Under the pieces are notes generated by a model. That model had not been told where the DNA came from. It saw nothing but the letters and a program-made list of their open reading frames with translations, and did not search any database. DNA of 64,000 nucleotides, taken from assembly GCA_038228695.1 (NCBI GenBank), contig JBBRPA010000007.1, forward strand, positions 12,245 through 76,244, read 5' to 3'. This document shows positions 59,373 to 64,000 of the stretch, piece by piece. A program made the translations under genes and the position numbers. Every line of letters begins with the position of its first letter. Position 1 is the stretch's first letter. This stretch comes from DASVRZ01 sp038228695. Lineage in GTDB: Bacteria; Verrucomicrobiota; Verrucomicrobiia; Chthoniobacterales; DASVRZ01.

Positions 59373-60967
59373 CTCCGCTTCGCGTAATAACGCCAGTCCA
59401 GTTGCGGAAACAAATTATCCCGCTCTTCGCAGAAAATTAGGAAATTCAGATCCATCGTCCCGGCCTGCAACTGCTCGTAAAGCCGCGTGAACCGCAGCAC
59501 GTGATCCGTCGTGCGCCGCTTCGAATAATCCCGCGCCGTGCCCGTCTTCATCAGGAACGCCCAGTCGCTGCTCTGCGCCAGCAATAACTCCCGCGCCATC
59601 TGACGCAGCATCCGAATCGTCATCGCATCTTCCGTCGAGAAATAGGTCGTCGCCATTTCCGTCATCCGCTGCGCCGCCACGTGCAAGTGCGGATAAATCC
59701 AGGCGTTGCTCTCGTCCAACCAGACTTCCCAGTAACCCTTATGCCCCCAGCTCGAGGCCGACGGAATCACCATCTGTTGCGTCGGATGATCCTCCAGATA
59801 ACGACCCGGTGTGGTCAGTTCGAAGACGCGCTGATCGCAGCCCGCTTTGCGCAGAAACAGATCGAGAAATTCCACTCCCTCGTGCCACCAGTGACCGAAA
59901 AGTTCCGCGTCAAAAGGCGTCACCACCAGCGGCTCGATGTTCGTTCCCGCTAGTAATTTTTCAAACTGCTCCACCCTCGCCCGGAGGAAATCCGTCGCAT
60001 GCGCATCCGCCGCGCCGAGGGCCCAATCGCGGTGGTAAAGATCCTTGTTAGAAGTCCGGCCCGTGATGCGGTGATACTTGATCCCCGTGTTCTTCCTACG
60101 CCCATCCTGCGGGAGGTGCGGTCGCAGATACTCCAGCGGCAGATCGTGACCGATGTCGCGGTAGAAATCGCGATACGCCGGATCGCCTGGGTAACCTTCT
60201 TCCGCGCTCCAAACTTGACGTGACGACTCACGGTCCCGCGCCAGCACGGCTGGCCCCGCCGGGGTATAGCACGGCGCGTAAATCGCATAGCGCGGCCGGG
60301 GCGAGCCAAACATCAACCCATGCGAATCGATCACAAACCAGCGAATGTTCGCTTCTTGCAAAACCTCCTCGATCCCATGGATGTAGCCGCATTCCGGTAG
60401 CCAGATGCCGCGCGGATCGCGCCCGAAACATTCCCGGTAAGAATCCCGCGCGATCAAAATCTGCGCCCGCACTGCCTCCGGATGGGAATGCATCAACGGC
60501 AAAAAACCATGCGTCGCCGCGCAGGTGATAATCTCCAGCCTGCCCCGATTTTGTAACTCAGCAAACTGCCCCACCAAATCGCCCTGCCACCGATTATAAA
60601 GCGTACGGCACTCGGTGAAATGGGAGTGATAACGATTCGCCTCCGACTGCATCAACGGCTCAGCGATCGTGCGGTGGATCTCATTGGCGGCCAGTGCGAT
60701 GAGCCGATCGAGATGACGCCGATAGCGCGTTTGCAGGAGCGGATCGCGGAGCATCGCGCAGAGCGGCGGCGTGAGCGACATCGTGAGGTGAAAGGGAATC
60801 GCATCCGCCTCCAGCCGGTGGAGCATTTTCAGCAGCGGTAGATACGTTTCGGTGATCGCCTCGTAGAGCCAATCTTCCTCGAGGAAATCGTCATGCTCCG
60901 GATGCCGCACAAAGGGAAGATGCGCGTGCAGGATAAGGGCGAGATGTCCTTGACGTTCGGTTGCCAT
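59369..60967 (-). CDS. GH57 family 1,4-alpha-glucan branching-enzyme-like protein
   Basis: 532 aa. The N-terminal HLALILHAHLPFVRHPEHDD and RGIWLPECGYIHGIEEVL (nucleophile Glu) are typical of GH57 branching enzymes (DUF1957-type); the acid/base Asp is in VTPFDAELFGHWWHEG. SASSWGHKGYWEVWLDESN follows as in the family, and a C-terminal helical domain (MRMLRQMARELLLAQSSDWA-like) completes it. It makes alpha-1,6 branches in glycogen. No other glycogen gene is adjacent. Full length. Confidence 0.93.
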   Translation of the reverse strand: MATERQGHLALILHAHLPFVRHPEHDDFLEEDWLYEAITETYLPLLKMLHRLEADAIPFHLTMSLTPPLCAMLRDPLLQTRYRRHLDRLIALAANEIHRTIAEPLMQSEANRYHSHFTECRTLYNRWQGDLVGQFAELQNRGRLEIITCAATHGFLPLMHSHPEAVRAQILIARDSYRECFGRDPRGIWLPECGYIHGIEEVLQEANIRWFVIDSHGLMFGSPRPRYAIYAPCYTPAGPAVLARDRESSRQVWSAEEGYPGDPAYRDFYRDIGHDLPLEYLRPHLPQDGRRKNTGIKYHRITGRTSNKDLYHRDWALGAADAHATDFLRARVEQFEKLLAGTNIEPLVVTPFDAELFGHWWHEGVEFLDLFLRKAGCDQRVFELTTPGRYLEDHPTQQMVIPSASSWGHKGYWEVWLDESNAWIYPHLHVAAQRMTEMATTYFSTEDAMTIRMLRQMARELLLAQSSDWAFLMKTGTARDYSKRRTTDHVLRFTRLYEQLQAGTMDLNFLIFCEERDNLFPQLDWRYYAKRS

Positions 60968-61112
60968 GCGAGGACACCATTAGTCTGAAACCGGCCTGCG
61001 GGGAATCACAAAGAGAGGAAATAAATGTGGGCTCGCACGCTGGAAAAATGTCCACGCCGACAGATATTTCCGGTGCACCTCTGTGGTTCAGACGTATCGT
61101 TTCGGAAGCCTC

Positions 61113-62339
61113 ATGGAACTCCCTCGCAAACTCGCCATTCTCGCCGACGCGGCGAAATACGACGCCTCCTGCGCCAGTAGCGGCGCGGCGAAAAAGGATT
61201 CGCGCGGCTCCACCGGCGTCGGCTCCACTGGCGGCACCGGCATCTGCCACTCCTACGCCCCCGATGGACGCTGCATTTCCCTGCTGAAAATCCTCCTCAC
61301 CAACGTCTGCCTCTACGACTGCCATTACTGCATTAACCGCCGTTCCAGCGATGTGCAACGCGCCCGCTTTACGCCCGACGAAGTCGTCCAGCTCACCCTC
61401 GACTTCTACAAACGCAACTACATCGAAGGCCTCTTCCTCAGCAGCGGCATCATCCAGAGCGCCGACTACACCATGGAACTCGTCATCGACGTCGCCCGCA
61501 AACTCCGCGAGGTCCATCACTTTCGCGGCTACATCCACCTCAAGACCATCCCCGAAGCCTCCCCCGCGCTCATCGAACTCGCCGGACGTTACGCCGACCG
61601 CATCAGCATCAACATCGAACTCCCCACGCAGAAAGGTCTCGACCTTCTAGCTCCGGAAAAAAACCTCGCCCGCACACAGGCCGCCATGGGCCACATTCGC
61701 GGGAAAATCGACGAACGCTTTGCCGACCGGAAACGCCTTCCTAACACTCCCAAGCCACCCTCTTTCGCCACCGGCCAAAGCACCCAGATGCTCGTCGGCG
61801 CCGACGACTCCCCCGACGCCACCATCCTCCAGACCGCCGACACCCTTTACAACACCTACCGCCTGCGCCGCGTCTATTACTCCGGCTTCAGCCCCATCCC
61901 CTCACCGTCGAAAATCCTCCCCCTCGCCCCGCCACCCCTCGTCCGCGAACACCGCCTTTACCAAGCCGACTGGCTCCTGCGCTTCTACGGTTTCCAAGTC
62001 GGCGAACTCACCACCGCGGCCGCTCCTAACCTCGACCTCCAGCACGACCCGAAACTCAGTTGGGCCCTGCGCAATCGCGCCGAATTCCCCATGGACATCA
62101 ACCGCGCCCCGCGTGAACGCCTCCTCCGCATCCCCGGCTTGGGAGTGAGAAACGTGGACCGCATCCTGCAAATCCGCCGCTGGCATAAAATAACGCTGGC
62201 CGACCTCACCCGCCTCCGCGTCCCACTCAAAAAAACGCTGCCCTTCCTCATCACCGCCGACCACATCCCCAAAATCATCGGCGAAATCCCCCTCCCCGAA
62301 AAGAAACCGAAACAGCTAGAACTCTTCGGATCGATTTAG
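61113..62339 (+). CDS. Putative DNA modification/repair radical SAM protein (rSAM_link_UDG family)
   Basis: 408 aa from ATG 61113, which has GGAAG upstream; a GTG at 61083 is the longer alternative. The radical SAM cluster is CLYDCHYC (CX3CX2C) after RCISLLKILLTNV, with the family start LAILADAAKYDASCASSG. Near the C-terminus FPMDINRAPRERLLRIPGLG is a helix-hairpin-helix DNA-binding segment. Family members are usually next to a uracil-DNA-glycosylase-like partner gene; here the next genes are on the other strand and unrelated, so the partner is absent or elsewhere. The reaction is unknown. Confidence 0.92.
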   Translation: MELPRKLAILADAAKYDASCASSGAAKKDSRGSTGVGSTGGTGICHSYAPDGRCISLLKILLTNVCLYDCHYCINRRSSDVQRARFTPDEVVQLTLDFYKRNYIEGLFLSSGIIQSADYTMELVIDVARKLREVHHFRGYIHLKTIPEASPALIELAGRYADRISINIELPTQKGLDLLAPEKNLARTQAAMGHIRGKIDERFADRKRLPNTPKPPSFATGQSTQMLVGADDSPDATILQTADTLYNTYRLRRVYYSGFSPIPSPSKILPLAPPPLVREHRLYQADWLLRFYGFQVGELTTAAAPNLDLQHDPKLSWALRNRAEFPMDINRAPRERLLRIPGLGVRNVDRILQIRRWHKITLADLTRLRVPLKKTLPFLITADHIPKIIGEIPLPEKKPKQLELFGSI

Positions 62340-62419
62340 CCACCGAGAACACAGAGGTCACAGAGGTTAAAAAAATCACCCTTCTTTTTTCTCCGTGTCC
62401 TCTGTGCTCTCTGTGGCTA
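62337..62419. repeat. Imperfect inverted repeat, CACAGAG type
   Basis: TAGCCACCGAGAACACAGAG at 62337 onward is mirrored by CTCTGTGCTCTCTGTGGCTA at the right end, around an AT-rich middle with T-runs. Elements rich in ACAGAG words are scattered in many related genomes. Lying between two convergent genes it can act as a two-way terminator. Confidence 0.65.
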
Positions 62420-63157
62420 ATCACTCAGTAAAGACTGGACAAACCACGCTGGAATCGTCGCCGTCTTGAATACCAGTTCCTCCCCTTCGGTTATCTCTGC
62501 TAGCCAAGTATGTTTGCCACTTTCATTGTCTCCCGAATTATCGAAAATATACGCCCTGTTAGTATGGCGGATCGCTTCCCGCAGTAAACCCAGCGAGCGG
62601 TGATAACGCTTTACGATTAAATCTTCGGGCACAGGGTGGCCTCCTAACTTAACGCGATTACGGACGCGCGAAATATTGATCGTTTCGTCATCGGTGGCCA
62701 CGTAATAGAGATATGTTCGGTAACCCATCGTCTGTGCCTGAGCTAACAAATCAACCTTACTGGCATGTGACATCACCGTTTCAAACGTAAAAGAAACCCT
62801 TTGCTCCAACAACCTCTGCCGCAGAAAATCGGCGGCGACGGAGGCAAAATAAGAATTCGCCTCCACTCTTTCGAAGAACAGTTTGCCATCCACAAAAGCC
62901 AAACTCGCCGCCGCCTCTGAAAATCCTGCCGCCTGTAAAAAAGAGGACCTCGTGAAAAACGGCAATACCTCCCCGGCAGTGGTTCTGATTCCATAGGATT
63001 CCAAGTTGAGGAAACCTTGCTTCCGAATCTCCTCCTCCATGTCATCGGCGTTTAGATAAACGCCGAGAAGCTCCTGTGGAAGATAGGATTTGAGCGTGCT
63101 TTTACCCGACCCGTTTGGCCCGGCAAACATCCATAGCCGTGGCGTGGTCACACTCAC
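62417..63157 (-). CDS. Zeta-toxin-like P-loop kinase (COG4185 type)
   Basis: 246 aa from a GTG. P-loop MFAGPNGSGKSTLKSYL near residues 10-26, FTFETVMSHASKVDLL in the middle (target-binding region) and NRVKLGGHPVPEDLIVKRYH (the conserved Arg-rich block of this family). Zeta toxins phosphorylate UDP-N-acetylglucosamine; whether this subgroup does so is not established. The GTG overlaps the stop of the small upstream gene by 1 base, the arrangement of a toxin-antitoxin pair. Confidence 0.85.
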   Translation of the reverse strand: MSVTTPRLWMFAGPNGSGKSTLKSYLPQELLGVYLNADDMEEEIRKQGFLNLESYGIRTTAGEVLPFFTRSSFLQAAGFSEAAASLAFVDGKLFFERVEANSYFASVAADFLRQRLLEQRVSFTFETVMSHASKVDLLAQAQTMGYRTYLYYVATDDETINISRVRNRVKLGGHPVPEDLIVKRYHRSLGLLREAIRHTNRAYIFDNSGDNESGKHTWLAEITEGEELVFKTATIPAWFVQSLLSD

Positions 63158-63375
63158 TAAAGTTTAATCACGCTTCCCGCAGCCACTTGCCTCGGGGGGT
63201 CGATTGTCTTGACGGTAATTCGATGTCCATCTGGAAAAACTTCAAAAATCACGCCTTTCTCCGACTGTAAAACACTTTGGCCGGAGGCGAGAACCCGCTG
63301 ACGAGCCTCCGCAAAGGCCACTCCAGATAAGGAAGGAAACTGCGTTTCAAGTTTTTGAATATCGGGATCTGACAT
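63157..63375 (-). CDS. Small partner (putative antitoxin) of the zeta-toxin-like gene
   Basis: 72 aa from the ATG at 63375; a TTG at 63393 adds six residues. A helical N-terminus (DPDIQKLETQFPSLSGVAFA) and a beta-rich C-terminus (GVIFEVFPDGHRITVKTIDP). Not a known antitoxin family to me; the call rests on size, order and the 1-base overlap with the kinase. Confidence 0.65.
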   Translation of the reverse strand: MSDPDIQKLETQFPSLSGVAFAEARQRVLASGQSVLQSEKGVIFEVFPDGHRITVKTIDPPRQVAAGSVIKL

Positions 63376-63402
63376 AATGACTTTGATAGACAAATCTTAG
63401 AC

Positions 63403-63579
63403 TCAATATTCCATCGCTGCCAGAACAGATTGGCGAGTCAGCCGCGGATGCTCTACCACAATATCCTCCACAGTCTCACCCGCACCCAGACGTTCCAGAA
63501 CGCTTTCCACTGTGATGCGAGTCCCTGCAATGACTGGCTTACCCATCATTACATCGGATTTTGATTCAATGAATGTCAT
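63403..63579 (-). CDS. DUF433 family protein (antitoxin-like), 58 aa
   Basis: A 58-codon frame from ATG 63579 to TGA 63405-63403. It reads TFIESKSDVMMGKPVIAGTR, then ITVESVLERLGAGETVEDIV and a C-terminal helix HPRLTRQSVLAAMEY. The GKPxIxGTRI start and the helical SxxxxL end are the DUF433 signature. These are often antitoxins paired with DUF5615 (Mut7-C/PIN-like) nucleases, but no such gene is adjacent. It sits 28 bases upstream of the antitoxin-like 63375 gene on the same strand. Confidence 0.85.
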   Translation of the reverse strand: MTFIESKSDVMMGKPVIAGTRITVESVLERLGAGETVEDIVVEHPRLTRQSVLAAMEY

Positions 63580-63630
63580 GGATAGTGGCTACTTTCTTTC
63601 AGGCAAACAAGCAAGCCCGTGGAATTGCCG

Positions 63631-63855
63631 TCACCGCGACTTAGCTTCTAGCACGGCAACGACTTGCTCGCGGGTCACGCTGGGAAAGCCTTCCAGAAAA
63701 TCATCCATCGAATCGCCTTCTTCGAGGCTATCAATCAGGTTTTGCAATGGCACACGGGTGCCCACAAACACCGGAGTGCCGCCCATGATTTCCGGGTCCG
63801 AATGAATAATGCCGCCAAAGGGTGTGCTTTGCATAGCGCAGGAAACATAGCCCAT
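63631..63855 (-). CDS. DUF433 family protein (second copy), 74 aa
   Basis: 74 aa from ATG 63855; an internal ATG at 63834 would give 67 aa. IIHSDPEIMGGTPVFVGTRV and PLQNLIDSLEEGDSMDDFLE carry the DUF433 pattern, with FPSVTREQVVAVLEAKSR at the end. It is clearly different in sequence from the 58-aa copy, so the pair is not a recent duplication. No DUF5615 toxin gene lies between it and the next gene. Confidence 0.85.
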   Translation of the reverse strand: MGYVSCAMQSTPFGGIIHSDPEIMGGTPVFVGTRVPLQNLIDSLEEGDSMDDFLEGFPSVTREQVVAVLEAKSR

Positions 63856-63914
63856 TCACTCAGTAGAAAAAGCCAATTTTCGGCAAAATCGCGCCCATAC
63901 GACCACGGCGCATC

Positions 63915-63985
63915 GCTCCTGACTCCGTTAGGAGCAGAATATTTATAGCAACGATAACACAGAACGTGTTAGCTCCGTAGGAGCG
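63915..63985. repeat. Two short palindrome-containing repeats (GCTCC...GGAGC)
   Basis: CTCCGTTAGGAGC followed by an AT-rich ATATTTATAGCAA, and about 45 bases on CTCCGTAGGAGC followed by CTATGGCAA. Each unit can form a short hairpin. The array may go past the window end. Confidence 0.55.
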
Positions 63986-64000
63986 GCCTATGGCAAACAC

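Overview
The window reads as chromosomal DNA from a moderately GC-rich, diderm, aerobic bacterium, most likely a member of the Verrucomicrobiota. The clues are an Alternative Complex III operon in the order actA-B-C-D-E-F, a double-length fused UvrA of the kind known from Chlamydiae and relatives, lipid A and Lol-type envelope genes, Tat export, and many ordinary housekeeping genes with GTG starts. No phage, transposase, plasmid or CRISPR genes were found. The taxonomic call is inference from gene content.

Layout. 1-6668 (minus): respiratory operon encoding quinol:cytochrome c oxidoreductase ActABCDE plus the first codons of ActF. 6984-11041: an Mpv17-like membrane protein with a NUDIX hydrolase, a leader region with two terminator-like hairpins, ammonium transporter Amt and a small membrane protein. 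11091-12607: RNase P RNA (rnpB, minus) whose 3' end and terminator are duplicated on the far side of a thermonuclease/ComEA-type gene, a small island-like arrangement. 12629-18487: DUF456 protein, coiled-coil protein, transaldolase, a three-gene signalling module (response regulator-PATAN, roadblock-like, HDxxN kinase-like) and a DUF2231 protein. 18592-26683: a surface-glycan region with a sulfotransferase-GT2-GT4 fusion, an acyltransferase, a methyltransferase and two more sulfotransferase-like genes. 26807-36479: two small proteins, leuS, rdgB and the fused uvrA.

36575-46174: an HTH protein, nitroreductase, ogt with an internally deleted ada-alkA remnant, LysE-type exporter, lipid A-domain protein, M50 protease, a ketosynthase pair (one active, one lacking all catalytic residues), PduO-type adenosyltransferase, an MhqD/MhqO-like hydrolase-dioxygenase pair and CorA. 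46179-50646: MnmC-like methyltransferase, TatC, S1/P1 nuclease, a 64-aa membrane protein and a GlcD-like flavoprotein. 50658-54024: a sugar-nucleotide branch (C-methyltransferase, RfbF-like cytidylyltransferase, PIG-L deacetylase, methyltransferase) behind a sigma-54-like site. 54058-56001: tRNA-Gln, LolD-like ATPase, IlvE, tRNA-Glu, tRNA-Cys. 56030-62339: TMTC-like TPR membrane protein, a secreted 20-residue-repeat protein, UbiA-type prenyltransferase, GH57 enzyme and a radical-SAM DNA modification/repair family protein. 62417-63855: a zeta-toxin-like ATPase with a small partner and two DUF433 antitoxin-like genes, followed by short repeats.

No single unmistakable new system was found. The strongest leads are the duplicated rnpB 3' end around the nuclease gene, the triple-domain sulfotransferase/glycosyltransferase protein in a sulfotransferase-rich glycan locus, the perfect-period 20-residue repeat protein, the ada-alkA deletion remnant and the catalytically empty ketosynthase partner.
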